From Kribbella steppae (GTDB lineage Bacteria > Actinomycetota > Actinomycetes > Propionibacteriales > Kribbellaceae), in the NCBI RefSeq assembly GCF_004342025.1, contig NZ_SLWN01000017.1, positions 62,001 through 126,000 on the forward strand: DNA of 64,000 nt, read 5' to 3'. Made by a program: the position numbers and the translations under genes. The notes beneath the pieces are model-generated. The model saw only the letters and a list, made by a program, of their open reading frames with translations. It ran no database searches and was not told the DNA's origin. This document shows positions 7,071-15,366 of this stretch, piece after piece (within the stretch, counting starts at the first letter, position 1; the number at the start of each line of letters is the position of its first letter).

Positions 7071-8285
7071 TCAGTCGGCGTACTCGCGATTGCGCCGGGA
7101 CAGCAACAGTGCCGCGATCAGCGCGGCCAGCAAGGACGCGACCAGTACGGCGCCCTTGGCCCGCTCGACCTGGGCGGCATCGCCGCTGAAGGCCAGCTGG
7201 GCGATCAGCAGCGCGACCGTGAACCCGATCCCGGCCAACACCGACACGGCACCCACGTCCCGCCAGGCCAGGTCGGAGTTCAGCTCGGCCCGGGTGAACC
7301 GCGCGGTCAGCCACGAGCCGCCGAACACCCCGATCACCTTGCCGAACAGCAACCCGGCGACGATGCCGATCGCAACCGGGTCGGTCAGCATTTCCCGGAC
7401 CGCTCCACCACTCAACGTCACCCCGGCCGCGAACAACGCGAACAGCGGTACGGCGACGCCCGCGGACCACGGCCGGAGCCGGTGCTCGATCCGCTCGGCC
7501 GGTGCGTGCTCCTCACCCGGATCCGCCACCACCCGGGTGACCAGTCCGAGAGCGACCCCGGCGATGGTGGCGTGGATCCCCGACTCTTGCATGCACCACC
7601 ACGCGCCGATCGCGATCGGAACGTACAGGAACGGCGTCCGGATCCGGCGCCGCTGCAGCAGGTACCACGCCGCGATCAGCGCGACCGCGGCCAGCAGCCA
7701 GAGCAGGTGGAACCCGTGCGAGAAGAACACCGCGATCACCAGGATCGCGCCGAAGTCGTCGACCACCGCCAGCGTGAGCAGGAATGCCCGCAGCGCACTG
7801 GGCAGCGACGAGCCGACGATCGCCAGTACGGCAAGTGCGAACGCGATGTCCGTTGCCGTCGGCACCGCCCAGCCGTCCGTCCGGCCGTTGTCGGCGGCAA
7901 GGTTCACGACCAGGTAGATGATTGCCGGCAGCACCATTCCGGCCAGGGCCGCGACGACCGGGACGACGGCCTCGCTGAGCCGCGACAGCGTGCCCACCAC
8001 GAACTCGCGCTTCAGTTCGACCCCGGCCAGGTAGAAGAACAGCGTGAGTGCGCCGTCGGAGGCCCATGCCTCGACGGTCAGCGGTCCGAGCTCGGTAACG
8101 AGGAGGTGGTGATAGGCGTCCTGCCAGGGCGAGTTGGCCCAGACCAGCGCGACCACCGCGGCCGCAAGCAGAAGCAAACCACCGGTCGTCTCGGCCCGGA
8201 GCGTGTCGGCGAGGATCGCCCGTTCCCGCCCCAGGATGCGCGGGAACGCACGCTTCTTCTGCCGGATCCGCGGCGGCTCGCTCAT
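7071..8285 (-). CDS. nhaA: Na+/H+ antiporter NhaA
   Basis: A 404-residue inner-membrane antiporter that exports Na+ in exchange for protons. It shows the NhaA signatures AGVELKREFVVG (87-98), ATDIAFALAVL with Asp146 (the TM4 aspartate), and TLAVVDDFGA with the paired ion-binding Asp176 and Asp177. About a dozen hydrophobic helices are present and the length is normal. The ATG at 8285 is the only start consistent with the family N-terminus, which has the usual basic cytoplasmic leader. It lies in the same orientation as the downstream holin-X and hydrolase genes. Confidence 0.95.
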   Translation of the reverse strand: MSEPPRIRQKKRAFPRILGRERAILADTLRAETTGGLLLLAAAVVALVWANSPWQDAYHHLLVTELGPLTVEAWASDGALTLFFYLAGVELKREFVVGTLSRLSEAVVPVVAALAGMVLPAIIYLVVNLAADNGRTDGWAVPTATDIAFALAVLAIVGSSLPSALRAFLLTLAVVDDFGAILVIAVFFSHGFHLLWLLAAVALIAAWYLLQRRRIRTPFLYVPIAIGAWWCMQESGIHATIAGVALGLVTRVVADPGEEHAPAERIEHRLRPWSAGVAVPLFALFAAGVTLSGGAVREMLTDPVAIGIVAGLLFGKVIGVFGGSWLTARFTRAELNSDLAWRDVGAVSVLAGIGFTVALLIAQLAFSGDAAQVERAKGAVLVASLLAALIAALLLSRRNREYAD

Positions 8286-8356
8286 CGTCAGGCCCTTCGG
8301 GTCGGGGTCGGTCGGACGATCGCCGACCAGACTTCCCGGCACACCGGGGAGAGAGT

Positions 8357-9019
8357 CTACCTGGCGATCTGCTCCGCCAGCGCTGCGAAATCCGGTACCA
8401 CGAGGTCCGGTGGGAGGAACGCCGTCGGGTACGGCGTCGCCCGCCGGTCGAGGTAGAACCCCTGCAACCCGGCGCGCCGGGCACCGTCGATGTCCCACGG
8501 ATGCACCGCGGCCAGGCCCATCCGCTCGACCGGGACATCGCAGACCGCGGCGGCGTACCGGTAGGCGTCGGGATGCGGCTTCCAGCGCTGGGGTTCGGCC
8601 ACGTCGAGTCGGTGCTCGAGCAGCGGCATGATGCCGCCGTCGGTGAACATGCGCTCGGACATCGCCGCCGAGCCGTTGGTCAGGGTGATGATTCGCAGAC
8701 CGGCGTCCCGGAGCCGGCGCAGACCCGGCTCCACGTCCGGATGCAGCGACAGTTGGGTCATGCCGGACAGGACGCCGCTGATGGTGTCCTCGGTGGGCTC
8801 GACGCCCGCGTCGGCGAGTTGGGTTGCCAGGACGTCGCCGGCCACCGTGCGGAAGTCGGCGTACGTGCCGGCCGCGGTCAGCGCGAACCCGTCCCGCAAC
8901 GTCGACGCGAACCACACGTCCAGGCTGTGCGCCGGCAGACCGGCCGCGACGAACCTGTCCCGCATCGGCTCCAGATCCGACATCGTCTCGTTGACGTCCA
9001 GCACCAGCACGTCGATCAT
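8357..9019 (-). CDS. Haloacid dehalogenase type II
   Basis: A 220-residue HAD-superfamily hydrolase of the L-2-haloacid dehalogenase type. The motifs are: I, DVLVLDVNET with nucleophile Asp8; II, LTNGS (Thr114, Asn115); III, RWKPHPDAY with Lys147; IV, AVHPWDIDGARRAGL with Asp176 and Asp178. The ATG at 9019 has GAGGAG five bases upstream. It is divergent from a TetR gene, and the shared promoter contains a perfect palindrome, so it is probably repressed by that regulator. Whether it acts on halogenated acids or on a phosphorylated metabolite is not visible. Confidence 0.88.
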   Translation of the reverse strand: MIDVLVLDVNETMSDLEPMRDRFVAAGLPAHSLDVWFASTLRDGFALTAAGTYADFRTVAGDVLATQLADAGVEPTEDTISGVLSGMTQLSLHPDVEPGLRRLRDAGLRIITLTNGSAAMSERMFTDGGIMPLLEHRLDVAEPQRWKPHPDAYRYAAAVCDVPVERMGLAAVHPWDIDGARRAGLQGFYLDRRATPYPTAFLPPDLVVPDFAALAEQIAR

Positions 9020-9029
9020 CGCAGCTCCT

Positions 9030-9057
9030 CTATCTTGGACCAGTTGTTCCAAGATAG
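9030..9057. promoter_or_regulatory. Perfect palindromic operator between HAD and TetR genes
   Basis: CTATCTTGGA at 9030-9039 and TCCAAGATAG at 9048-9057 are exact complements around an 8-base centre. The 28-bp size is typical of a TetR-family operator. It covers the -10 box TAGGAT (9055-9060) of the TetR gene and ends about ten bases before the HAD start codon, so one site could silence both genes. Confidence 0.8.
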
Positions 9058-9067
9058 GATGATCCGC

Positions 9068-9649
9068 ATGGCGGATGTCAAACATTTCGACGAGGCGGCC
9101 GCGCTGGCCTCGGTCGAGTTGCTGTTCTGGCGTCGCGGCGTGGCGGGCACCGGGATCCAGGACGTCGTCGCTGCCACCGGGCTGAGCCGGTCGAGTCTCT
9201 ACAACGCGTTCGGCGGCAAGGACGAGCTCTACCTGGCGGCGGTCCGGCGTTACCTGGACCATCGGTCCCGGCCGATGTTCGACCGGCTCGCCACCGACAG
9301 GCGCGGATTGCCTGGTGTGGCCGCGTTCTTCGACCGGCTGCTCAGGCTGCGGTGTGCCGGTGAGTTCGCCGGCTGGGGGTGCCTGGTCTCGAACGCGAAC
9401 GCGGACAATCCGCCGCCCGCGGCCCGGCCCCTGCTGGCCGAGCACCATGCTGCGCTGCGGGACGCCTTCGCAGCGGCCCTGAAAGATTCTCAGGTCAAGC
9501 AGCAGTTGCGGGACGGGGTCGAGGTGGACGACGCGGCGGAGCTGCTGACGTTGCTCGCCTACGCGGTCAACCTTCGCTCGCGCTCCGGAGCCACCCGCGC
9601 CCAGCTCAAGGCGGCGGTCAACGCCGCGCTGGCCGGCCTCGCCCGCTGA
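9068..9649 (+). CDS. TetR/AcrR-family transcriptional regulator
   Basis: A 193-residue repressor. The N-terminal helix-turn-helix spans about 22-45 (GIQDVVAATGLSRSSLYNAF) and the ligand-binding helical domain contains GWGCLVSNANAD, typical of the TetR_C family that pairs with small oxidoreductases. ATG at 9068 is preferred over ATG at 9059 because TAGGAT lies exactly seven bases upstream, the spacing of other leaderless starts in this window. It is divergent from the dehalogenase and probably controls it and itself through the palindrome at 9030-9057. Confidence 0.88.
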   Translation: MADVKHFDEAAALASVELLFWRRGVAGTGIQDVVAATGLSRSSLYNAFGGKDELYLAAVRRYLDHRSRPMFDRLATDRRGLPGVAAFFDRLLRLRCAGEFAGWGCLVSNANADNPPPAARPLLAEHHAALRDAFAAALKDSQVKQQLRDGVEVDDAAELLTLLAYAVNLRSRSGATRAQLKAAVNAALAGLAR

Positions 9650-9825
9650 TCAGGCACCGACCTCGCGCAACGTGTCACCAAGCAGGTACTCCCGGTGCGC
9701 CAGCCGTTCTCGAGTACGTCGAGCCGACCGGACAGAGCGTCGTACGCCTGCTGCCCTTCGCCCTTGCCCTGGCGCTTCTACTCTCCGCTCGGTGCGCTCT
9801 CCTCCACGAACTGTGCAGGGCTCAT
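9650..9825 (-). pseudogene. Decayed glutathione-S-transferase-like C-terminal fragment
   Basis: On the minus strand an ATG at 9825 opens a frame (MSPAQFVEESAPSGE) that meets TAG at 9778-9780 and continues in frame as QQAYDALSGRLDVLE. A shift of frame then gives RLAHREYLLGDTLREVGA and a TGA at 9650-9652. The joined reading resembles the GST C-terminal helix LDxLExRLAxRxYLLGDxLTE. One nonsense codon and one frameshift make it a pseudogene. The family assignment is tentative because only about 35 residues are informative. Confidence 0.45.
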
Positions 9826-9987
9826 AGCGTTGGAACTACCCCGCCCCGGGAATCGCCCAGTCCGCCCGGTCACTGGCCGTGAACCGGGAGCGGACGTTAC
9901 AGTCTGGCTGACAAGGTCGTCCACGACAGCGGTGTCGCGGACAGCCGGCACAACCGAACGATCAGGAGCACGCCCCGGCTCGCGTCC

Positions 9988-10026
9988 CCCGGCAACCGGT
10001 TTGCCGGGCACATTCCCAGGGATACT
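9988..10026. promoter_or_regulatory. Inverted repeat and -10 box upstream of the GntR gene
   Basis: CCCGGCAA (9988-9995) and TTGCCGGG (10001-10008) are perfect complements with a 5-base loop. GATACT at 10021-10026 stands six bases before the GntR ATG and would serve as a -10 box of a leaderless transcript. The palindrome would cover the -35 region, so it is a candidate autoregulatory operator. The rest of 9826-10032 shows nothing else I can support. Confidence 0.45.
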
Positions 10027-10032
10027 GACCTC

Positions 10033-10791
10033 ATGGCCCGCCCAAGGAACAACCCCGGCGACCTCGCCGAACTCCCCACGGAGCTTCGGACCGATCGGCC
10101 GAAGGGTGACCAGATCCGCGAGATTCTGGAGAAGCTCACCCGTTCGCTGGCCGTCGGCACCGTGCTGCCGTCCGAGCGTGTGCTCGCCGAGCGCTTCGGC
10201 GTGGCCCGGATGACGGTGCGGCAGGAGGTGGACCGCGTGGTGGCCGAGGGCCTGGCCGCCCGGCGCCCCGGCGGCGGCACCTTCGTGGCCGAGCCGCGCC
10301 CGTCCCGGATGCTCGCCTCGTCGTTCAGCCAGGACATGATCAACCGCGGGATCAAACCCGGCGCCAAGGTGCTCGAGCACCGCGTCGGCACCGCGGACGA
10401 GGACCTGGCCCGCGAGCTGGAGGAGCCGGTCGGCACCCCGGTCCTGCACCTGATCCGCCTCCGCACCGCCGACGGCGAACCGATGGCGGTCGAGCGCACC
10501 GCGCTGTCACTGCACCGCTACCCGGGCCTCGAGGACGTCGACTTCGCCGAGACCTCCCTGTACGGCGAGCTGTCGTCGCGCTGGGGTGTCACCCTCGGCA
10601 TGGTGTCCGCGTCGATCGTCGCAGCCCCGCCGGACCCGGTCGACGCCGAACTCCTCGAAATCGACTCCTCCACGCCCTGCCTGATCATCACCTCAGCACC
10701 CCGGACCGCATCCGGCGAAGTCATCGAATTCGGCCGCTCCGTCTACCGCTCCGACCGCTACGACATCACCGTCGCCTACCGCGCCACGTAG
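10033..10791 (+). CDS. GntR-family regulator, HutC/UTRA subfamily
   Basis: A 252-residue regulator with an N-terminal winged helix at about 25-95 (LPSERVLAERFGVARMTVRQ; RRPGGGTFVAEP) and a C-terminal UTRA ligand-binding domain from about 105 to the end. It ends in the typical FGRSVYRSDRYDITV. UTRA regulators such as DasR sense amino-sugar phosphates. It converges on a SIS-domain sugar isomerase gene with only 14 bases between the stops, which fits a phosphosugar effector, but the ligand is not shown by sequence. Confidence 0.9.
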   Translation: MARPRNNPGDLAELPTELRTDRPKGDQIREILEKLTRSLAVGTVLPSERVLAERFGVARMTVRQEVDRVVAEGLAARRPGGGTFVAEPRPSRMLASSFSQDMINRGIKPGAKVLEHRVGTADEDLARELEEPVGTPVLHLIRLRTADGEPMAVERTALSLHRYPGLEDVDFAETSLYGELSSRWGVTLGMVSASIVAAPPDPVDAELLEIDSSTPCLIITSAPRTASGEVIEFGRSVYRSDRYDITVAYRAT

Positions 10792-10805
10792 TACACCCAC
10801 GCGTG

Positions 10806-11468
10806 CTACACGTTCAGACTGCGTAGCACGTTTGGGGTTTCGCCGCGGTCGGCGAGTCGGCTGACGATCTCGACTGTCAACGCCTGGACGAGCATTGCGC
10901 CCACCAGGGTCGACGTTGCGCCGGTTCGCTCCGGGCTGCCGGCGACTTCGATCAGCGCGTCACCTGGTTCGCCGCAGTTGTCGAGGACCACGTCGGCCAC
11001 CTCGAACAGCCGCTGACCGCCCGGAGCTCGCGAGCTCACCGCCGTACTGTGTGCCAACGACGTCAGCGCGATCACCTTCGCGCCCTTGGCCTGGGCCCCG
11101 ATCGCGAACTCCACCGGTACGGCGTTCCGGCCCGAGTTCGACACGATCAGTACGACGTCGCCCGGACCGATGTCGTTGGTCTGCAGCAGTACGTCGGCCA
11201 GCCCGCTCAACCGCTCCAGCAACGAGCTCTTCAGCAGCCCCTCATGCAGCATCAGCCCGGGCTCGAGCACCGCCCGCACATCGGCCAGCCCGCCGGCGCG
11301 TCCGTACAGCTCCTCCGCGATCACGTGACTGTGCCCGGTCCCGAACACCCAGAACACCTTGGCGTCCACGACCAACTCGGCCGCCTGCGCGATCGCGTCC
11401 CCTTGCGTCTCCGCGGCCCGCGCCGCAATTTCCAACGCCCGCCGCATGAACTCCTCAGCCCCAGCCAT
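10806..11468 (-). CDS. SIS-domain phosphosugar isomerase-like protein (UPF0309 type)
   Basis: 220 residues with a single SIS fold: helical N-terminus, then VFWVFGTGHSHVIAEELYGR and GDVVLIVSNSGRNAVPVEFA, the two phosphosugar-binding loops (GTGHS and SNSGRN). ATG at 11468 is chosen because TAGGTT stands seven bases upstream (11476-11481) and no Shine-Dalgarno sequence is present. The protein probably isomerises or senses a sugar phosphate in the cytoplasm. The facing GntR/UTRA regulator may respond to the same compound. Confidence 0.82.
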   Translation of the reverse strand: MAGAEEFMRRALEIAARAAETQGDAIAQAAELVVDAKVFWVFGTGHSHVIAEELYGRAGGLADVRAVLEPGLMLHEGLLKSSLLERLSGLADVLLQTNDIGPGDVVLIVSNSGRNAVPVEFAIGAQAKGAKVIALTSLAHSTAVSSRAPGGQRLFEVADVVLDNCGEPGDALIEVAGSPERTGATSTLVGAMLVQALTVEIVSRLADRGETPNVLRSLNV

Positions 11469-11475
11469 GCGCCCG

Positions 11476-11481
11476 AACCTA
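11476..11481 (-). promoter_or_regulatory. -10 hexamer TAGGTT of the SIS gene
   Basis: TAGGTT read on the minus strand ends seven bases before the ATG at 11468, matching the leaderless-start pattern at other genes here. Confidence 0.45.
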
Positions 11482-11514
11482 CCGGCATCCGCCGTAGGAC
11501 CCCCAGAAATCCGG

Positions 11515-12111
11515 CTAGACCACTCCGAGGGTTTGTCGATGGTGAGCCGCACGGTCGTACTCGTCCAGCAGGGCGATCGCGAAGTCGGCGTACGAGGTCA
11601 GAGCGGTGACGTCGCCAGGGCCGAGGCGGTAGCTGCCGGTGCGGCTTGGGTCGGCGTGGTTGAAGTCGCCGGCCGGGGCGAGCGACACCCAGTCGAGGCT
11701 GGACGCGGCGAAGATGTCGAGCGCGGCCTGATGGGCCAGGAAGAAGGACCGGTACTCCTGCGGATAGCCGGGCGAGTCCATCAACGGGGTGCCGTCAGCG
11801 CCGGGCAGGTTGGACGCCAGGCCGACCCAGATCAGGCGGCCGCCCGGTAGGCCTCTGACCAGAGCGTGAGCAGCCCGAGGGAAGAAGTCGGACGGATCGG
11901 CGCCCCCGTCGTACACGGCTGCGATCACCGCGTCATGACCAGCGGCCAGCTCGGCGATCCGCCCAGCGTCCGTCACATCCCCCGCGACCAGCCCCGGCGC
12001 TCCGTCCGTCGTACGGGCGACTGCCGTCACCTCGTGACCGCGGGACCGTGCTTCGTCGACGGCCGCCCGGCCCGCCCGTCCGCGTGCGCCGATGACCAGA
12101 ATCTTGCCCAT
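11515..12111 (-). CDS. NAD(P)-binding Rossmann oxidoreductase (atypical SDR)
   Basis: 198 residues beginning MGKILVIGARGRAGRAAVDE, the GXXGXXG dinucleotide loop of NmrA/YwnB-like atypical short-chain dehydrogenases. No YXXXK pair is obvious, so it may be a binding or quinone-type reductase rather than a classical SDR. The ATG at 12111 has GAGGAGG five bases upstream. It is divergent from an HxlR regulator, a common arrangement in which the regulator senses electrophiles or quinones and derepresses the reductase. Confidence 0.82.
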   Translation of the reverse strand: MGKILVIGARGRAGRAAVDEARSRGHEVTAVARTTDGAPGLVAGDVTDAGRIAELAAGHDAVIAAVYDGGADPSDFFPRAAHALVRGLPGGRLIWVGLASNLPGADGTPLMDSPGYPQEYRSFFLAHQAALDIFAASSLDWVSLAPAGDFNHADPSRTGSYRLGPGDVTALTSYADFAIALLDEYDRAAHHRQTLGVV

Positions 12112-12160
12112 CACAACCTCCTCGGTTTCGCTGATGCGGCGACCGTAGAAGGCGACGTAG

Positions 12161-12175
12161 TTACCAATTGGGTAC
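12161..12175. promoter_or_regulatory. Candidate HxlR operator
   Basis: TTACCAATTGGGTAC is a near palindrome (TACC-AATT-GGGTA, one extra G). It sits directly before the HxlR start and about 50 bases before the divergent oxidoreductase start, so it could serve both promoters. Confidence 0.4.
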
Positions 12176-12176
12176 C

Positions 12177-12539
12177 GTGAACGGCGTGGAGGCACTGCGG
12201 TCGGACATGTTCGAGGAGATCTGCCCGTCGACGTTGCTGCCGTTCCGGATCGGTGGGGACAAGTGGTCCGCGCTCGTGATCGCGTGCCTGAAGGACGGTC
12301 CGAGGAGGTTCTCCGAGCTGCGGGTGCCGTTGGCGCGGGTGTCACCCAAGGTGCTGACCCAGTCCCTGCGCGCGCTCGAACGTGACGGCTTCATCCTGCG
12401 GACGCAGTACGACGAGCCGGTACGACGCGTGACGTACGAGCTGACCGACCTCGGCCGCAGCCTGCTCGAACCAATGCGGGTCATGTGCGAATGGGCCACC
12501 GACCACTGGGACGAGCTCCTGGATGCGCGCGAATCGTAG
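12177..12539 (+). CDS. HxlR-family winged-helix regulator
   Basis: 120 residues from the GTG at 12177. It carries the HxlR signatures CPSTLLPFRIGGDKWSALVI, RRFSELRVPLARVSPKVLTQ and the wing TYELTDLGRSLLEPM. The conserved N-terminal Cys (residue 15 or so, EICPS) is the redox-sensing position in related regulators. GTG at 12186 is an alternative start; TTG at 12168 would overlap the operator. It probably represses itself and the divergent NAD(P)-binding oxidoreductase. Confidence 0.85.
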   Translation: MNGVEALRSDMFEEICPSTLLPFRIGGDKWSALVIACLKDGPRRFSELRVPLARVSPKVLTQSLRALERDGFILRTQYDEPVRRVTYELTDLGRSLLEPMRVMCEWATDHWDELLDARES

Positions 12540-12552
12540 GTACGGCCAACGC

Positions 12553-12558
12553 TAGACT
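12553..12558 (+). promoter_or_regulatory. -10 hexamer TAGACT of the MarR gene
   Basis: TAGACT ends seven bases before the ATG at 12566 with no ribosome-binding site between them, again suggesting a leaderless mRNA. Confidence 0.45.
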
Positions 12559-12565
12559 CGCAGCC

Positions 12566-13012
12566 ATGGACGAGCAGACGCCGAGTGTGTTGTTGCAGAC
12601 GCCCAGCTGGTTGCTGACCCAGAGCGCGGCGCACGCAGGGCGGATCATCGGCGAGGCTTTCGCCGCCGGCGGCGCCCGGATGTACCACTTCCGCCTGCTC
12701 GCGACCCTGGTCGAGTTCGGCCCGGCCAGTCAGGCGGCCCTCGGCCGGCACACCGGCATCGACCGCAGCGATGTCGTTGCCGCTCTCAACGAGCTGGCAG
12801 CCGACGGGTACGTCGACCGCACCCCCGACCCCGAGGATGGCCGCCGCAACATCATCACCCTCACCGCGTCAGGCCGCCGCCAGCACAAACGCCTCGCCGC
12901 CTTGGTGGCCCAGGCCCAGGACGAGATCTTCGCCCCACTCACCCCCGCTGACCGGGCCCGCCTGATCACCCTCCTCGGCCGGCTGCTGGCCCATCACCAA
13001 ACCGGCAGCTGA
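12566..13012 (+). CDS. MarR-family regulator
   Basis: 148 residues with the MarR winged helix: YHFRLLATLVEFGPASQAAL, recognition helix around DRSDVVAALNELAADGYV, and the wing DRTPDPEDGRRNIITLTASG. ATG at 12566 is selected from the TAGACT-N7 spacing. It stands alone between the HxlR gene and acs. Its 3' end overlaps a small opposite-strand reading frame by 19 bases. The effector and targets are unknown. Confidence 0.85.
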   Translation: MDEQTPSVLLQTPSWLLTQSAAHAGRIIGEAFAAGGARMYHFRLLATLVEFGPASQAALGRHTGIDRSDVVAALNELAADGYVDRTPDPEDGRRNIITLTASGRRQHKRLAALVAQAQDEIFAPLTPADRARLITLLGRLLAHHQTGS

Positions 13013-13128
13013 GCGCGCGCGGCCTTCTGAGTACGACGCACGCGGTGCTCCCGGGCGTGGACACGCCGCCGGGCCGCCCAGGAGATCTTCCGCGGGGAAG
13101 TCTCGACCTGCTGCTGAGGAGTCTGCAT
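12994..13128 (-). CDS. Small very basic hypothetical protein
   Basis: An ATG at 13128 opens a 44-residue frame (MQTPQQQVETSPRKISWAAR and a continuing Arg/His/Lys-rich tail ending AQLPVW). More than a quarter of the residues are basic, as in small nucleic-acid-binding proteins. There is no clear ribosome-binding site. It fills most of the gap between the MarR gene and acs. I do not recognise a family. It is listed because the gap otherwise lacks a gene; it could be a chance frame. Confidence 0.35.
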   Translation of the reverse strand: MQTPQQQVETSPRKISWAARRRVHAREHRVRRTQKAARAQLPVW

Positions 13129-13160
13129 CGCGTTCACACTTCTACCGATGCACGACCGGC

Positions 13161-13217
13161 CCGATCGGTTCCGTCGTACCGTGAAAAGGTGCCGTTCGAC
13201 CGAAAATCCGATCGGTT
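13161..13217. promoter_or_regulatory. Repeated CCGATCGGTT motif in the acs upstream region
   Basis: CCGATCGGTT occurs at 13161-13170 and again at 13208-13217; each copy contains the 8-base palindrome CCGATCGG. They lie 47 bases apart start to start (about 4.5 helical turns) and 115-170 bases before the acs start. This is a candidate pair of operator sites for acs. Confidence 0.4.
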
Positions 13218-13331
13218 GAGCGCAGATCGGGTGCTGCTGGGCGATACGGCGGTTCCGTGCCGGGGGCCGCATTGGTAGAAAGGTGACCGGGCGCTCCAGC
13301 GCGCCGAAGCTAGCGAGGAGGAGTCCGCGTC

Positions 13332-15326
13332 GTGACGAATGCAGAGTCACCCCAGTCCGAAGCCGCCCAGTCGGAGGCCCTGTCGAACCTGATGCACGAG
13401 GAGCGTCGGTTCGAGCCGCCGGCCGACCTCGCCGCGAACGCGAACGTCAAGGCCGACGCCTACGACACCGCTGCCGCCGACTTCGAGGGGTTCTGGGCCG
13501 AGCAGGCCAAGCGTCTCACGTGGGCGACCGAGCCGACCGAGACACTGGACTGGAGCAACCCGCCGTTCGCCAAGTGGTACGCCGACGGCAAGCTGAACGC
13601 GGCGTACAACTGCGTCGACCGGCACGTCGAGAACGGTCTCGGCGACAAGGTCGCGTACTACTTCGAGGGCGAGCCCGGCGACACCCGCGAGATCACCTAC
13701 GCCCAGCTCAAGGACGAGGTCAGCAAGGCGGCGAACGCGCTGCTCGAGCTGAACGTCCAGGCCGGTGAGGTGGTCGCCATCTACATGCCGATGATCCCCG
13801 AGACCGTGGTCGCCATGCTCGCTTGCGCCCGGATCGGCGCCCCGCACACGGTCATCTTCGGAGGCTTCTCCGCGGACGCGCTCAAGGGCCGGATCCTGGA
13901 CTGCGACGCCCGCGTCGTGATCACCGCCGACGGCGGCTACCGCCGAGGCGCCCCGGCCGCCCTGAAGCCGGCCGTCGACGCCGCGCTGGCCGACTGCCCG
14001 GACGTGCGCAACGTGGTCGTGGTGAAGCGCACCGGCCAGGAGACCGCGATGACCGAGAACCGCGACCTGTGGTGGGAGGACTTCGTCGGCAAGCAGTCGA
14101 CCGAGCACACCCCGGAGGCGTTCGACGCCGAGCACCCGCTGTACGTCATGTACACCTCCGGCAGCACGGGCAAGCCGAAGGGCATCCTGCACACGACCGG
14201 CGGCTACCTCGTGGGTACGGCGTACACGCAGTGGGCCGTCTTCGACCTCAAGCCCGACACCGACGTCTACTGGACCGCCGCCGACATCGGCTGGGTCACC
14301 GGTCACAGCTACATCGTGTACGGCGCCCTCGCGAACGCGACCACCTCCGTCCTCTACGAAGGCACCCCGGACACGCCGCACCAGGGCCGCTGGTGGGAGA
14401 TCGTGCAGAAGTACAAGGTCTCCATCCTCTACTGCGCGCCGACCGCGATCCGCACCTTCATGAAGTGGGGCGCGGACATCCCGGCGAAGTTCGACCTGTC
14501 CTCGCTGCGCGTCATCGGGTCGGTCGGTGAGCCGATCAACCCGGAGGCCTACATCTGGTACCGCGAGAACATCGGCGGCAACAACGCGCCGGTGGTCGAC
14601 ACCTGGTGGCAGACCGAGACCGGGATGCACATGATCTCGCCGCTGCCGGGCGTGACCGCGGGCAAGCCGGGTGCCGCGATGAAGGCGATCCCGGGTGTCA
14701 GCGTGGACGTCGTCGACGACGCCGGCAAGCCGGTGCCGGACGGTTCCGGCGGCTACCTGGTCATCACCAAGCCGTGGCCGGCGATGCTGCGCACGCTGTG
14801 GGGTGACGACCAGCGGTTCGTCGACACGTACTGGTCGCGCTGGCCAGGCGTGTACTTCGCCGGTGACGGTGCCAAGAAGGACGAGGACGGCGATCTGTGG
14901 CTGCTCGGCCGGGTCGACGACGTGATGAACGTGTCCGGTCACCGGCTGTCCACCACCGAGATCGAGTCGGCGCTGGTCTCGCACCCGAAGGTCGCCGAGG
15001 CCGCGGTCGTCGGCGCGTCCGACCCGACCACCGGTCAGGCGATCGCCGCCTTCGTGATCTTGAGGTCCGAGGCCGGCGACGGTGGTCCGGACGTCGTCCA
15101 GGAACTCCGCAACCACGTCGCCAAGGAGATCGGCCCGATCGCCAAGCCACGCCAGATCATGGTCGTCGCCGAACTCCCGAAGACCCGCTCCGGCAAGATC
15201 ATGCGCCGTCTCCTCCGCGACGTCGCCGAGAACCGCGAGGTCGGCGACGTCACCACCCTCGCCGACTCCACCGTCATGGATCTCATCAAAACCAACCTGG
15301 CCGCAGGCAAGGCCGACGAGGAGTGA
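13332..15326 (+). CDS. acs: Acetyl-CoA synthetase
   Basis: A 664-residue cytoplasmic AMP-forming acetate:CoA ligase. It has the P-loop YTSGSTGKPKG (near 273-283), the WWQTETGMHMISPLPG adenylate motif, the VDDVMNVSGHRLST hinge, and the C-terminal acetylatable lysine in KTRSGKIMRR (near residue 623). The length is normal. The GTG at 13332 follows AGGAGGAG by about eight bases. It activates acetate to acetyl-CoA; the acetate-type symporter and DUF485 gene at 25.6-27.6 kb are likely functional partners. An IS30-type element is inserted 40 bases after its stop. Confidence 0.97.
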   Translation: MTNAESPQSEAAQSEALSNLMHEERRFEPPADLAANANVKADAYDTAAADFEGFWAEQAKRLTWATEPTETLDWSNPPFAKWYADGKLNAAYNCVDRHVENGLGDKVAYYFEGEPGDTREITYAQLKDEVSKAANALLELNVQAGEVVAIYMPMIPETVVAMLACARIGAPHTVIFGGFSADALKGRILDCDARVVITADGGYRRGAPAALKPAVDAALADCPDVRNVVVVKRTGQETAMTENRDLWWEDFVGKQSTEHTPEAFDAEHPLYVMYTSGSTGKPKGILHTTGGYLVGTAYTQWAVFDLKPDTDVYWTAADIGWVTGHSYIVYGALANATTSVLYEGTPDTPHQGRWWEIVQKYKVSILYCAPTAIRTFMKWGADIPAKFDLSSLRVIGSVGEPINPEAYIWYRENIGGNNAPVVDTWWQTETGMHMISPLPGVTAGKPGAAMKAIPGVSVDVVDDAGKPVPDGSGGYLVITKPWPAMLRTLWGDDQRFVDTYWSRWPGVYFAGDGAKKDEDGDLWLLGRVDDVMNVSGHRLSTTEIESALVSHPKVAEAAVVGASDPTTGQAIAAFVILRSEAGDGGPDVVQELRNHVAKEIGPIAKPRQIMVVAELPKTRSGKIMRRLLRDVAENREVGDVTTLADSTVMDLIKTNLAAGKADEE

Positions 15327-15366
15327 CCTTCGTCCCGACAACGGCCCCGGCACGGCGGGTTCACGT

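Noticed and set aside
13013..13331. CRP-type site (TGTGA-N6-TCACA) controlling acs
   Set aside because: Only a single half-like TGTGA on the minus strand near 13133 was found; no second half-site.
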